A stretch of 64,000 nt of DNA from G963668605 sp963668605. GTDB lineage: Bacteria; Acidobacteriota; Terriglobia; Bryobacterales; Bryobacteraceae. The stretch's first letter is position 1, and each line of letters starts with the position of its first letter. Below the pieces are notes generated by a model, which saw only the letters and a list, made by a program, of their open reading frames with translations, was not told where the DNA came from and ran no database searches. Shown here one piece after another: positions 52,129 to 61,372 of this stretch. The stretch lies in NCBI GenBank assembly GCA_963668605.1, contig OY764903.1, positions 1,736,001 to 1,800,000 of the forward strand, given 5' to 3'. The translations under genes were made by a program, and so were the position numbers.

Positions 52129-53886
52129 GTGCCATCGACGGGTGGTTGGACGCGGTATCGCGGCCGTCCTGAGCCGGAAGGCTCTCGCACGGCCGGAAAG
52201 CCTTCCCTGTGGGTTTCCTTGTTGATCCCCGATTTGGGACTGTTCGTTTCAATCGTCACTCTCTTCTACTGTCTCTTCCTGTTCGACGGATGCCGAAATT
52301 TGTTTCGGGATTCAGACACGGGCTGGCACATCCGGACGGGGGAGACGATCGTGGACACAGGCACGCTTCCGCGAACCGACCCCTATTCGTTCACGCGCCA
52401 CGGAGAACCATGGTTTGCCTGGGAGTGGGGAGCGGACGTCCTGATGGGCGCCGTTCACAAAAAGGCCGGATTGCCGGGAGTCGCAGCTTTGTATGCGCTG
52501 ACCATCGCCGCGTGCACATGGCTGTGGTTCCGGCTGCATTGGGCCGCGGGAGGCGACTTTCTGCTCGCCTGTCTGATGGTTTCGCCGATGCTCTCAACCG
52601 CCAACATGCACTGGCTGGCGCGCCCCCACGTTTTCAGTTGGATCTTCCTGCTCGCCGCGCTGCTCGCGGCGGAACGCGTCCGAGGCGGTTTCCGCCCATG
52701 GCACGCGCTGGCGATCGCGGCGTTCAGCGCACTTTGGGCCAACCTTCACGCCAGCTTTTTCTTCGCGCCACTGATCGCTGTGCTCTACGCGGCGGGCTGC
52801 GCCGTGCGCCCGTTGCTCTGGGAACTCGACGCCGCGGCGGAGTTCCAGCGCGCGCGCTGGTTCGCGCTGGCGGCACTCTCGGCGCTGGCGGGCAGCTTTC
52901 TGAATCCTTACGGCTGGCAACTCCACGCGCATCTGGCGCACTATCTTACGAACCACGAGTTGCTCGCACGGGTGGGCGAATTTCTCAGCTTCAACTTCCA
53001 TCTCGAAGGCGCCTGGCAGATTGCGCTGATGTTCGGCCTGGCCGGCCTCGGCACATCGCTCGCTTTTGGACAACGCCGGGTGAGCCACTTCCTACTGGGA
53101 GCCGTGCTGCTCGCGGTGGCGCTGCGTTCGGCGCGCGGGTTGCCGGTGGCCGCGCTGCTGCTGCTGCCTCTCGCCAACGGAGCGATCGCGGAGACTCTAC
53201 GCAATGCCCAGGGACTGCGTTCTCCGCTGGCGCGCTGGCGCGACATCTATTTCGCCTACTCCGGTCGGCTGCGCGGGATCGACGCGGGCTGCCGTGGGTT
53301 CGTTCTCGTGCCGCTGATCGCGCTGCTGGCTATTGTGGCCTTGCGCGCCCCGGCAGTGGCCGCGCGCACCGGATTTCCGCCGGATCAATTCCCTGTGGCC
53401 GCGGCGGAAGAGGTTGGCAAACTGCCCGCAACCGCCCGACTGCTGGCGCCGGACAAGTTCGGCGGCTATCTGATTTACCGCTTCGCGGGACGCCGCCAGG
53501 TTTTCATGGACGGGCGCAGCGATTTCTATGGTGTGGACTTCATGAAGAGCTACATCGAGTTGGTGGAAGTCCGGCCCGGATGGCGCGGCGCCGTGGAGCG
53601 GTTCGGCTTCACGCACGCCTTGCTGCCGGTGAACTACTCCTTGGTTTCCGCGCTGGAGGGGGAAGGCTGGAAACGGCTTTACGCAGACGGGACCGCCGTG
53701 CTGCTGGCCCGGAAGGCGGATCCCCAGGTTGGTTTGTCTACGGGGCGACCGGGGGGTCGCCCGCGGGCGAGGGCGCCCGCCCTCCGAGTTGGTTTGTCTA
53801 CCGGGCGGCCCGGAGGGCGGACCCCCTGGTCCGCAACCAACCCCTGGTTGGTTTGTCTGCTGGGCTGCCGGGTTGGCTGGAATTAG
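52129..53886 (+). CDS. polytopic membrane protein of the Tad locus, GT-C-like
   Basis: A 585-residue protein starting at GTG with about ten hydrophobic segments. The first loop after segment one contains RDSDTGWHIRTGE, a D-x-D-like motif in the place typical of GT-C glycosyltransferases, and WFAWEWGAD follows. The last 50 residues come from repeat DNA (see 53728-53858) and are probably not part of the original protein. Its place between pilin and CpaB suggests a role in pilus or pilin modification; no family was identified. Confidence 0.72.
   Translation: MPSTGGWTRYRGRPEPEGSRTAGKPSLWVSLLIPDLGLFVSIVTLFYCLFLFDGCRNLFRDSDTGWHIRTGETIVDTGTLPRTDPYSFTRHGEPWFAWEWGADVLMGAVHKKAGLPGVAALYALTIAACTWLWFRLHWAAGGDFLLACLMVSPMLSTANMHWLARPHVFSWIFLLAALLAAERVRGGFRPWHALAIAAFSALWANLHASFFFAPLIAVLYAAGCAVRPLLWELDAAAEFQRARWFALAALSALAGSFLNPYGWQLHAHLAHYLTNHELLARVGEFLSFNFHLEGAWQIALMFGLAGLGTSLAFGQRRVSHFLLGAVLLAVALRSARGLPVAALLLLPLANGAIAETLRNAQGLRSPLARWRDIYFAYSGRLRGIDAGCRGFVLVPLIALLAIVALRAPAVAARTGFPPDQFPVAAAEEVGKLPATARLLAPDKFGGYLIYRFAGRRQVFMDGRSDFYGVDFMKSYIELVEVRPGWRGAVERFGFTHALLPVNYSLVSALEGEGWKRLYADGTAVLLARKADPQVGLSTGRPGGRPRARAPALRVGLSTGRPGGRTPWSATNPWLVCLLGCRVGWN
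53728..53858 (+). repeat. GTTGGTTTGTCT repeats at the 3' end of a gene
   Basis: GTTGGTTTGTCT occurs at 53728-53739, 53788-53799 and 53847-53858, spaced 60 and 59 bases. Each copy is followed by a GGGC-containing block, and GC-rich palindromic stretches lie between. The array is translated in frame as the C-terminal tail of the membrane protein (VGLSTGRPGGR twice). Confidence 0.8.
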
Positions 53887-53996
53887 AATCAAGTTCCGGG
53901 ATTAGCGCAACTTGTTGTATTGTGAAGTGTTTTAGGTTTCTACGGGTTTGTGTGGCCGGGTAGCTAGGGTTGTGCCCGGACGCAAGTGAGGACTGA

Positions 53997-54938
53997 ATGG
54001 ACCGTCAGAAAATCCTGATGATTTTTGGTGGCGCTTTGCTTTCGGCAGGGCTGCTCACCTGGTTCCTCTGGGCGCAGACCCGCGCTCCGAAGACCGAACG
54101 AATGGTGAAAGTGGTCGCCGCCGCGCGGGACATGGGCGCCGGAACGCGCCTGCGCCAAGCCGACTTGAAGCTGGTCAGTATTCCGGAAAAGGACGTGCCT
54201 ACTTCCGCTCTGCTCGACCCGAAACTCGCAGTCGACCGCGCACTGCTGTTCCCAGTGAACATGAACGAAGCGGTCACTGTGGCCAAGGTGACTACGACCT
54301 CAGGCGCCGAAGGCCTCCCGTCGACAATCGAGCAGGGTAAGCGCGCGATCTCCGTCCAAATCAATGAGGCCAGCGGCGTGGCGGGTTTGATCACCCCGCG
54401 CTCCCATGTCGACGTGCTCTTTACGAAGAGCGGCACGATGACAGAGGCGCTCACTGCCGTGATCCTCGAAGACGTTATCGTGCTCTCGATGGGCCGCACC
54501 ACTGAGGTGCAGAACGTGGCCGCGGCCGCGGCTTCCGGCGGCGCTCCTACTGTCGCCAGGACGCCGGTCACCTCGGCGACGCTGCTGGTGACGCCCGAAC
54601 AGGCCGCTAAACTCGAACTCTCCAAAAATCTGGGAAAGCTCAGTCTGGCCTTGCGTAACCCCCTGGACCGCTCGACGATGAACGAACCCGGCCCCGTGAC
54701 GGCCGAAGTGCTCGACCCGCTGGTATGGGCGCGCAGTTCCAAGCGCCGGCCGGGCCTGCCGAATCCCGCCGCGCTCGCCAAAGTGAAGGACCCGGCCGAG
54801 TGGGCCAGGCTGATCGCCGCCGAGGAGACTCCGGCCAAGCCCAAGGTAGTCAAAGAGGAAAAGAAAGAGCCGCCCAAGCCGCGCTACATCATCGACGTTT
54901 TCCGCGGTGACAAGCACGTTCAGGAAACCTTCCAATGA
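53997..54938 (+). CDS. cpaB: Flp pilus assembly protein CpaB/RcpC
   Basis: A 313-residue protein with an N-terminal membrane segment (ILMIFGGALLSAGLLTWFLW). A SAF domain follows (VVAAARDMGAGTRLRQADL and VNMNEAVTVAKV), then the CpaB core with KRAISVQINEASGVAGLITP and HVDVLFT. The C-terminal 60 residues are Lys/Pro-rich. It sits in the periplasm and supports the secretin channel. The stop overlaps cpaC as ATGA. Confidence 0.92.
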   Translation: MDRQKILMIFGGALLSAGLLTWFLWAQTRAPKTERMVKVVAAARDMGAGTRLRQADLKLVSIPEKDVPTSALLDPKLAVDRALLFPVNMNEAVTVAKVTTTSGAEGLPSTIEQGKRAISVQINEASGVAGLITPRSHVDVLFTKSGTMTEALTAVILEDVIVLSMGRTTEVQNVAAAAASGGAPTVARTPVTSATLLVTPEQAAKLELSKNLGKLSLALRNPLDRSTMNEPGPVTAEVLDPLVWARSSKRRPGLPNPAALAKVKDPAEWARLIAAEETPAKPKVVKEEKKEPPKPRYIIDVFRGDKHVQETFQ

Positions 54939-56359
54939 GAAGCACTCAAACCGCACCGTTCCTAGTCGCCCTGCTCCTGCCGTGTTTGGCGCTCGCACAG
55001 ACCGCCGCGCCGCGCCCGATGAGCATTCTGATTGGCAAAGGCGAACTGCTCCAGTTCGACCGCGACGTGCAGCGCGTCGCCGTGGCCGAGCCCAAGATCG
55101 CCGACGCCGTCGTCGTCTCCCCGCGAGAAGTCATGCTGAATGCCAAGGGCATCGGCAAGACGACCATCGTGATCTGGGAAGCCGGCGCCGTCCCCACCCG
55201 TTACGACGTGGAAGTCAAAGCGGATGCCGCCGACTTCGAGCTGTTCCGCAAAGAGCTGCGCGAAAACCTCGCGGACCTGCCCGTGACGTTCAACGGCAAT
55301 GCCGAGAAGATCGTACTGACCGGCTCCGTGAAGACGATTGAGGAGTCGAAGCGCGCTGAATCGCTCGCCGCCACGCACGCCAAGGCCGTGGTGAACCTGT
55401 TGCAGGTGCCGCCCGCCGGCGACCCACGCCAGATCATGCTGCAAGTGCGCTTCGCGAGTATCGACCGCGCCGCGCTTGCCGAACTCGGCCTTAACTTTTT
55501 CAGCCGCAATCCGAAGCTGATCGGTTCGCTCTCGACCCAACAGTTTCAAGCGCCGCGCTTCAGCCAGTTGCAGTTTCAGAACCAGGAATTTTCAAATACG
55601 ACCGTCAATTTCGCCGATCTGCTGAACCTGTTTTTGTTCCGCCCCGATCTCAATATCGGCGCTACCATCCGCGCCATGCAGACCAACAATCTGCTGCAAG
55701 TGCTCGCCGAGCCGAACCTGATTACGGTGGAGGGCAAGGAGGCCAGCTTCCTCGCCGGCGGCGAATTCCCCTTCCCGACGCTGACTTCGTCTTCGACCGG
55801 CGGCGCGACTTCGCCCGTCGTCACCGTGCAGTTCAAGAAGTTCGGTATCCAGTTGAATTTCACGCCGACGGTCACGGCGTCGGGCGCGATCAATCTCAAG
55901 GTGGCTCCGGAAGTCAGCGCGCTCGACTACTCTAATTCGGTCACGCTGCAAGGCTTCCAGATCCCCGCACTCATCTCGCGGCGTGCCGAAACCGAAGTGG
56001 TGCTCAAGGATGGCGAGACGTTCGCCATCGCCGGGTTGCTTGACAATCGCGTCATTTCGACGGTAAACAAATTCCCATTCGTTGGGGACCTCCCAATCAT
56101 CGGCCAACTCTTCAAGAGCCGCTCAACAAAAAAGAGTTCCGACGAACTGCTCGTCGTCGTCACGCCCCGCTTCGTGCGGCCCAACCCCGCCGGCGAGGAC
56201 GTCAAGAGCCCGGAGATGATTGAGAGCTTCATGCCCACGGTGCACGAGGAAAAGGCCGCGGGCAAGTACGGCAAGAAGAAGAAAAAAGAGGCGCTTCAAG
56301 GCCCGCAGCCGCAGAAGCCTGAATTTGTCGGAGCGCGTGGACAACAGGAACCCAAGTAG
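54935..56359 (+). CDS. cpaC: Tad secretin CpaC/RcpA
   Basis: A 474-residue outer membrane secretin. A signal peptide (LALAQ) is followed by the pilus-secretin N-domain (IGKGELLQFDRDVQRVAVAE) and a BON-like segment around VLTGSVKTIEESKRAESLA. The secretin domain contains LAEPNLITVEGKEASFLAGG and VPLF-type end motifs (FPFVGDLPIIGQLFKS). A basic Lys-rich tail ends the protein. It forms the channel for the Flp pilus. Confidence 0.93.
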   Translation: MRSTQTAPFLVALLLPCLALAQTAAPRPMSILIGKGELLQFDRDVQRVAVAEPKIADAVVVSPREVMLNAKGIGKTTIVIWEAGAVPTRYDVEVKADAADFELFRKELRENLADLPVTFNGNAEKIVLTGSVKTIEESKRAESLAATHAKAVVNLLQVPPAGDPRQIMLQVRFASIDRAALAELGLNFFSRNPKLIGSLSTQQFQAPRFSQLQFQNQEFSNTTVNFADLLNLFLFRPDLNIGATIRAMQTNNLLQVLAEPNLITVEGKEASFLAGGEFPFPTLTSSSTGGATSPVVTVQFKKFGIQLNFTPTVTASGAINLKVAPEVSALDYSNSVTLQGFQIPALISRRAETEVVLKDGETFAIAGLLDNRVISTVNKFPFVGDLPIIGQLFKSRSTKKSSDELLVVVTPRFVRPNPAGEDVKSPEMIESFMPTVHEEKAAGKYGKKKKKEALQGPQPQKPEFVGARGQQEPK

Positions 56360-57683
56360 CCGATGCCCCAGGCGCCGGAACGCCTTCCACACGAGAGGCG
56401 CGGTGTCTGTCGAGATCCTCGTCCTATTAGTGCCTGTATTCTTCGGCCTGATGGGCTTTGCGATCGATCTCGGACAGCTCTATCTGATTCGCAGTGAATT
56501 GAAAGCGGCGGCAAACTCCATGGCGCTGGCGGCGGCATCTAAATTGATCGGCACGGACGCGGCGGCGGACGCCGCAACCACAGCCGCGCGCCTCACTATC
56601 GAGAACTCCTCGGGTTACGGCAACAAATACAATTTCAGCGGGCTGACGATCGGCGAAACCAGCGGCCTTCTTTCTAGCGAAGCGCCCGACCCGACCTATC
56701 ACGCGCTGCTGGCCGATGCCCTCGGAACCGACACATCCTCGGGCGGTGCGACCGGAGGTGCGGCCAAGTACGTCCGCGTCACGCTCAAGGCCGACGCTCC
56801 GCTGACCTTCTGGAGTTTTCTACCCCTCGCACAGGAGCGCAAGATCAATATTCAGGTACAGGCCGTGGCCGGCGTCAGCGCGCCGTTGTGTACCGCTTGC
56901 GGCATCGAACCGCTCGCGATCGCCGCACCGGATCCGTCCGAACCTAAAGATTTTGGCCTTCTCAACCAGCGCTACACATTTTCCTATAGCTGCAGCGGGG
57001 GAGGTGGGAACCCGACTCCGATCGGCCAATACCCGCTGATTACTTACATGTTGATCGACGGGCTGAATCCGAATGCGCAGGTGTTTGCGGACGAACAGGA
57101 CCAGGCCTACCGCATCGGCGCGCAAGGTCTGCCCGGCTTGCCGGTTCAAGCGCAGGCGGACACCACTTCTTATGCCTGCGTGAAGATAACCACCGACGCG
57201 AGCGCGGGCGAGGTGGTCTGGGGCACGGCGAACGGCACGCCCCTGTCGAAGAGCTGCGGCAATCCGGCCACCACGGTGACTTCGCTGCTTTGCGGCCTCG
57301 ACTTGCGATTTGAGAATACCGCGCCCGCGGCATGCACGAGCACGACGATTCCGGACATCGACACGATGATGTCCATTTATAGCCAGGACACCGACGTGAC
57401 GGACCTCGACGAGTACACGCAGTACACTGGGAACGCCCGCAGGGTGATCACGATACCGATCGTGGACGCGTTGAATCCGGTGGGCCCGATGCTAGTGCTG
57501 GGGTTCCGGCAATTCCTGGTACAACCGAGATCGGACGTGCCTTTGATCGGCATAGATCCAGCAGATTCGAATGGTCGCTTCGTGGCGCTCTACATCGGCA
57601 GCGTCATGCCGCTGAAACAAGGCTCGATCGGCGGTTGTCAACAACAAGCCCCTGGACCCGGCAAGGTGGTGCTGCACCAGTGA
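56337..57683 (+). CDS. TadG-like pilus protein
   Basis: The GTG at 56337 overlaps the end of cpaC by 23 bases and gives 448 residues. Near the N-terminus RGAVSVEILVLLVPVFFGLM is the TadE/TadG-type prepilin-like segment, followed by AIDLGQLYLIRSELKAAANS, a TadG hallmark. The long periplasmic part has several cysteines and no recognised fold. It is thought to act as a minor pilin or assembly factor. The stop overlaps the next start as GTGA. Confidence 0.82.
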   Translation: MDNRNPSSRCPRRRNAFHTRGAVSVEILVLLVPVFFGLMGFAIDLGQLYLIRSELKAAANSMALAAASKLIGTDAAADAATTAARLTIENSSGYGNKYNFSGLTIGETSGLLSSEAPDPTYHALLADALGTDTSSGGATGGAAKYVRVTLKADAPLTFWSFLPLAQERKINIQVQAVAGVSAPLCTACGIEPLAIAAPDPSEPKDFGLLNQRYTFSYSCSGGGGNPTPIGQYPLITYMLIDGLNPNAQVFADEQDQAYRIGAQGLPGLPVQAQADTTSYACVKITTDASAGEVVWGTANGTPLSKSCGNPATTVTSLLCGLDLRFENTAPAACTSTTIPDIDTMMSIYSQDTDVTDLDEYTQYTGNARRVITIPIVDALNPVGPMLVLGFRQFLVQPRSDVPLIGIDPADSNGRFVALYIGSVMPLKQGSIGGCQQQAPGPGKVVLHQ

Positions 57684-58201
57684 AGCGCGCCATCTCCCAG
57701 TTGCGTTCGCGCCGCGGCGGCTCACTCATCGAAGCCGCCCTGCTGATCCCGTTCCTCTTTCTGCTGCTCGTGGGAATGACGGAACTGGCGCGCGTCGGCT
57801 ACACCTACTTCGTCCTGCAAAAAATCCTCTATTCGCTGGGCCGCTTCGTCGGTACGCAACAGGGCGTGAACTTCTGCGACGAAGCCGACCCGGCCATCGT
57901 GGCCGCCAAGAACTTCGCACTCACCGGCACTACGGACGCAAGCACAGACCCGCTGATCGCCAACCTGACCGCCGACATGATTCAGGTGCGCGTCGAGAAG
58001 TACTCCAGCGATTCGGCGGAATTGAGCGTGTGCGCCTGCGAGGCCACGGGCTGCGACACCGCGCAAGGCGCGCTAGGCCCCGACTTCGTGGTGGTCTCCC
58101 TGCCCGACGGCTACTCCATGCAACTCAGTATTCCTTTCATGGCGCAGTTGCAGCCATTTCTGCTGCGGCCGCAAGTGCGGCTGCCCTATGGAGGCACGTA
58201 A
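57680..58201 (+). CDS. TadE-like minor pseudopilin (first copy)
   Basis: A 173-residue protein starting at GTG. RRGGSLIEAALLIPFLFLLL carries the Glu-containing TadE motif, followed by GMTELARVGYTYFVLQ. Four cysteines lie in the periplasmic part. It is coupled to the genes on both sides by overlaps (GTGA before, 14 bases after). Confidence 0.83.
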   Translation: MKRAISQLRSRRGGSLIEAALLIPFLFLLLVGMTELARVGYTYFVLQKILYSLGRFVGTQQGVNFCDEADPAIVAAKNFALTGTTDASTDPLIANLTADMIQVRVEKYSSDSAELSVCACEATGCDTAQGALGPDFVVVSLPDGYSMQLSIPFMAQLQPFLLRPQVRLPYGGT

Positions 58202-58721
58202 GGTGAGACGCCCGCGCACATCTGAACGCGGACAGGCCTCGCTCGAGTACGTGCTGACGGCGAGCGCCGTGATACTGCCGCTGACATTCGCGATCATCTT
58301 TACCGCGCAACTGCTCTGGGTCTGGCATAGCGTCGTGGAATACACGCGCGAGGGCGGGCGTTACGCGACAACGCACTGCTGGCAGGGCGACGGCGAGAAC
58401 GTCGCAACTTACATGAAAACGCACGTCCCGCTGATGGTCGACCTCGATCAGTTTCAGAATGGGGAAGCGCTGATTGAAGTGAAGTATTTTTCGCGCGACG
58501 CCGTGTCCGGACAACTCGTCGACTTTTCGTGCGAAGGCGGCGATTGCTCGACGACGTGCGTGCCCGACGCCGTATCGGTGCGCATCACGAATTACGAGTT
58601 CCGCAAATTTGTGTCGTACCTGGGACTCCCTGCTGTCAAAATTCCCGATTTTTATACCATCCTGCCGATGGAGAGCGTTGGCTGTGACCCCGATGATCCC
58701 TCACAAGGGTGTCTGCCGTAG
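58188..58721 (+). CDS. TadE/TadF-like minor pseudopilin (second copy)
   Basis: A 177-residue protein. The motif ERGQASLEYVLTASAVILPL is pilin-like with Glu at +5 after the Gly, and a Trp-rich membrane segment end (QLLWVWHSVVEY) follows. The periplasmic part has paired cysteines (SCEGGDCSTTC). An alternative GTG start lies 15 bases later. It belongs to the same operon. Confidence 0.82.
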   Translation: MEARKVRRPRTSERGQASLEYVLTASAVILPLTFAIIFTAQLLWVWHSVVEYTREGGRYATTHCWQGDGENVATYMKTHVPLMVDLDQFQNGEALIEVKYFSRDAVSGQLVDFSCEGGDCSTTCVPDAVSVRITNYEFRKFVSYLGLPAVKIPDFYTILPMESVGCDPDDPSQGCLP

Positions 58722-58729
58722 GAGAGATT

Positions 58730-59908
58730 ATGTCAGTTTCGTTATTGGTAGCTTCGACCGACGAGCACTTCCGCGAGATGATTCGCGAGAATCTGCTGAA
58801 CATACAGAATGCGAAGGTCATCGCCGAGTATCCCGAGGTCTCTTCAAACCTCTACATCCGCCTGCTTCAGGATCTCGAGCGCACGCCCGAAGCGGCCCTC
58901 GTGCTCGATCTCGCCGCGGATCAGGAAGCAGCGCTCAAGGCGCTCGAAAAGGCCAAGCAGGCCGTGCCCGACCTCTATGTGATCGTCTCGAATTACCATG
59001 CCGACGGTGAGACCGTGATCTCGTCCGTACGCGCCGGAGCCAACGATTTTCTGCTCCAGCCGCTCAAACGCATTGAGTTCCGGGACGCGATTACGCGGCT
59101 GGAAAAGGCGCCCAAACGCACGGCCGGCAGCGCGACGGCCAGCAAGCTCGGCAAAATCTACTCCTTTCTCGGCGTGAAGGGCGGCGTCGGGACGACATCG
59201 CTAGCGGTCAACTTCGTTTCCGTACTTGCGCAGCGCAAGCAGTCTTCCGTCCTGATCGATCTGGATTGGATCGGCAACGACGCGGCTATGCAACTCGGCG
59301 CAGCCCCGCAGTACACGCTCAGCGAGGTCGGCGAGAATCTCTCGCGCATGGATCAGGCTCTCTTTGAGGGTTTCGTCACGCGCGATCCGCTCGGCTTCTA
59401 TCTGGTCGGCCCGCCGGATTCGCTCGAGACGCGGCCGTTCTTCACCGAACCAATGTTCCGCGAGTTCACGTCGTTTCTAGTGGACAAGTACGAGTCCACC
59501 GTGATCGACGCCGGCCGCCATGTCAATGACGAAGTTGTGATGGGCGCATTGCAGGTTTCCTCGACGGTCTTTCTGGTGCTCACGCAGGAGTACCCGGCGT
59601 TGCGCAACGCGCAGCGATACATCGGCTACCTTATGCGCATGGGCTTCTCGCAGGATCAGATCCGCGTGGTGGTCAACAAGTATACGAAGAAGCCAAACTC
59701 GAATTACGCCAGCCTCGAACAGATCCAGCAGACGCTCAACCAGCAGGTCTTCTTTGGCATCGCCGATTCGCCGGCGTTCCTGAGCGCAATCAACAAAGCG
59801 CGGCCGATGGTCTCCGACCGCCAGGCTGCGGGCGACGCCGACCGCAGCTTCCGCGCCTTTGTCGACAAGGCGACCGCCGCGAAGAAAGCCGAAGCCAAGA
59901 GCGCGTAG
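58730..59908 (+). CDS. cpaE: pilus localisation ATPase TadZ/CpaE
   Basis: A 392-residue protein, start chosen at the ATG after GGAGAG. The N-terminal receiver-like domain (SLLVASTDEHFREMIRENLL) lacks a clear phosphoacceptor and resembles the atypical receiver of TadZ. A MinD/ParA-type ATPase follows, with deviant Walker A FLGVKGGVGTTSLAVN and VLIDLDWIGNDAA. It places the Tad machine at the cell pole or membrane. Confidence 0.92.
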   Translation: MSVSLLVASTDEHFREMIRENLLNIQNAKVIAEYPEVSSNLYIRLLQDLERTPEAALVLDLAADQEAALKALEKAKQAVPDLYVIVSNYHADGETVISSVRAGANDFLLQPLKRIEFRDAITRLEKAPKRTAGSATASKLGKIYSFLGVKGGVGTTSLAVNFVSVLAQRKQSSVLIDLDWIGNDAAMQLGAAPQYTLSEVGENLSRMDQALFEGFVTRDPLGFYLVGPPDSLETRPFFTEPMFREFTSFLVDKYESTVIDAGRHVNDEVVMGALQVSSTVFLVLTQEYPALRNAQRYIGYLMRMGFSQDQIRVVVNKYTKKPNSNYASLEQIQQTLNQQVFFGIADSPAFLSAINKARPMVSDRQAAGDADRSFRAFVDKATAAKKAEAKSA

Positions 59909-60045
59909 TGCAGTTGTTTTCATGTGGGGAATGTAATTATTTCCGGGGGCGGTCGCCCTGGACCGCGCCGGGTCCCCTGATCCGGCCGCGCAACCGTAGC
60001 ACCAGTTGCGCGTAGTATTAGTTAGTAGAGGATTCGTTCGTATTT

Positions 60046-61365
60046 ATGGGAACTCGCAGCATAGGAAGGCCCGGAGGCACTGGCGTGGACCGCTGGTTTG
60101 GAATCAAGACCAAGATTCATTCCAAACTGCTGAACTCGCTCTCGCCGGACCAGTTGAAGGCCATCAATAAGGATGGCGTTCGCGATCAGATCGGCACGGT
60201 CGTCGAAAAGTTAATCGTCGAGGACGCCGTCCCGATGACCGTCGTCGAGCGCGAACGCCTGATCGAAGAGGTGCTCGACGAGGTCTTCGGCCTGGGCCCG
60301 CTCGAGGCTCTGCTGAAGGATCCCACCATCAGCGACATCATGGTCAACGGCTTCGACAGTGTCTATGTGGAGCGCGGCGGCCAGATGGTGGAGACTAACA
60401 TCCGCTTCAAGGACCAGGCGCACGTGCGCATGATCATCGACCGCATTGTCTCGAACATCGGCCGCCGCATCGACGATTCGTCGCCGATCGTGGACGCCCG
60501 CCTCGAAGACGGCTCGCGCGTCTGCGCTGTGATTCCGCCGCTCTCGCTGATCGGTCCGGTGATGTCCATACGCCGCTTCGGCAAGAAGCTGCTTTCCACC
60601 GAGGATCTGACCAAGAACGAAACGTTCACCACGGGCATGCTCGATTTTCTGAGCGGCTGCGTGGAGGCGCGCCTCAATGTGATCATCTCCGGCGGTTCGG
60701 GCTCCGGCAAGACGACGATGCTGAACACGCTCTCGCGTTTCATTCCCGAGGAAGAGCGCGTCGTCACCATCGAGGACACGGCCGAACTGCAAATGCAGCA
60801 ATCGCATGTCGTGCGCCTGGAAACCCGCAATGTCAACATCGAAGGCGCCGGCGCGATCACACAGCGCGACCTCGTCATCAACGCCTTGCGTATGCGTCCC
60901 GACCGCATCGTGATCGGCGAGTGCCGTGGACCCGAGGCGCTCGACATGATGCAGGCTATGAACACGGGCCACGACGGATCGATGACCACGACGCACGCCA
61001 ACTCGGCTGTCGATGCCTTCTCGCGCCTCGAAACCATGGTCATGATGGCCAGCCAGCACATTCCCGATAAGGTAATCCGCCAGATGCTGGTCTCCGCCAT
61101 CAACCTCGTGATCCACACAGCGCGCCTCAACGATGGCACGCGCAAAGTCATCAGCATCAGCGAAGTCGCCGGCGTCGAGAACGATCAGGTAGTGATCCAG
61201 GAGATTTTCGGCTTCGAGCGCTTCGGCGTCAGCCGCAGCGGGCGAGTGATGGGACGCTTCCATGCCAGCGGCATCAAGCCGCACTGCCTGGACCGGCTGA
61301 AGTCATATGGCATCCATCTTTCGCCATCGATATTCCATGAAGAGCTCGTATTGAAGGAGCGATAA
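60046..61365 (+). CDS. cpaF: Tad secretion ATPase CpaF/TadA
   Basis: A 439-residue type II/IV secretion ATPase. The N-terminal domain has LLKDPTISDIMVNGFDSVYV. Walker A is GGSGSGKTT at residues 216-224, followed by the Asp box VVTIEDTAELQM, Walker B with DRIVIGECRGPEALDM and the His box TGHDGSMTTTHANS. It drives Flp pilus assembly. A 137-base gap before it, with an inverted GCGCAAC/GTTGCGC, may hold a secondary promoter or attenuator. Confidence 0.95.
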   Translation: MGTRSIGRPGGTGVDRWFGIKTKIHSKLLNSLSPDQLKAINKDGVRDQIGTVVEKLIVEDAVPMTVVERERLIEEVLDEVFGLGPLEALLKDPTISDIMVNGFDSVYVERGGQMVETNIRFKDQAHVRMIIDRIVSNIGRRIDDSSPIVDARLEDGSRVCAVIPPLSLIGPVMSIRRFGKKLLSTEDLTKNETFTTGMLDFLSGCVEARLNVIISGGSGSGKTTMLNTLSRFIPEEERVVTIEDTAELQMQQSHVVRLETRNVNIEGAGAITQRDLVINALRMRPDRIVIGECRGPEALDMMQAMNTGHDGSMTTTHANSAVDAFSRLETMVMMASQHIPDKVIRQMLVSAINLVIHTARLNDGTRKVISISEVAGVENDQVVIQEIFGFERFGVSRSGRVMGRFHASGIKPHCLDRLKSYGIHLSPSIFHEELVLKER

Positions 61366-61372
61366 GATTTCC

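Noticed and set aside
53728..53858. Possible CRISPR-like array with 60-base period
   Set aside because: Only three short repeats, lying within an open frame, with palindromic GC-rich spacers and no cas genes.
52209..53963. A 584-codon open frame on the plus strand overlapping the membrane protein gene
   Set aside because: It lies in another frame of a gene with clear membrane segments, is Arg/Gly/Ala-rich without pattern, and is a by-product of high GC.
59940..60045. GC-rich gap before cpaF considered as a riboswitch or small RNA
   Set aside because: Only a short GCGCAAC/GTTGCGC hairpin is visible; no known RNA family pattern was recognised.
60211..61284. A 357-codon open frame antisense to cpaF
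   Set aside because: His/Asp/Ala-rich sequence typical of the antisense frame of a GC-rich gene; cpaF motifs are unmistakable.
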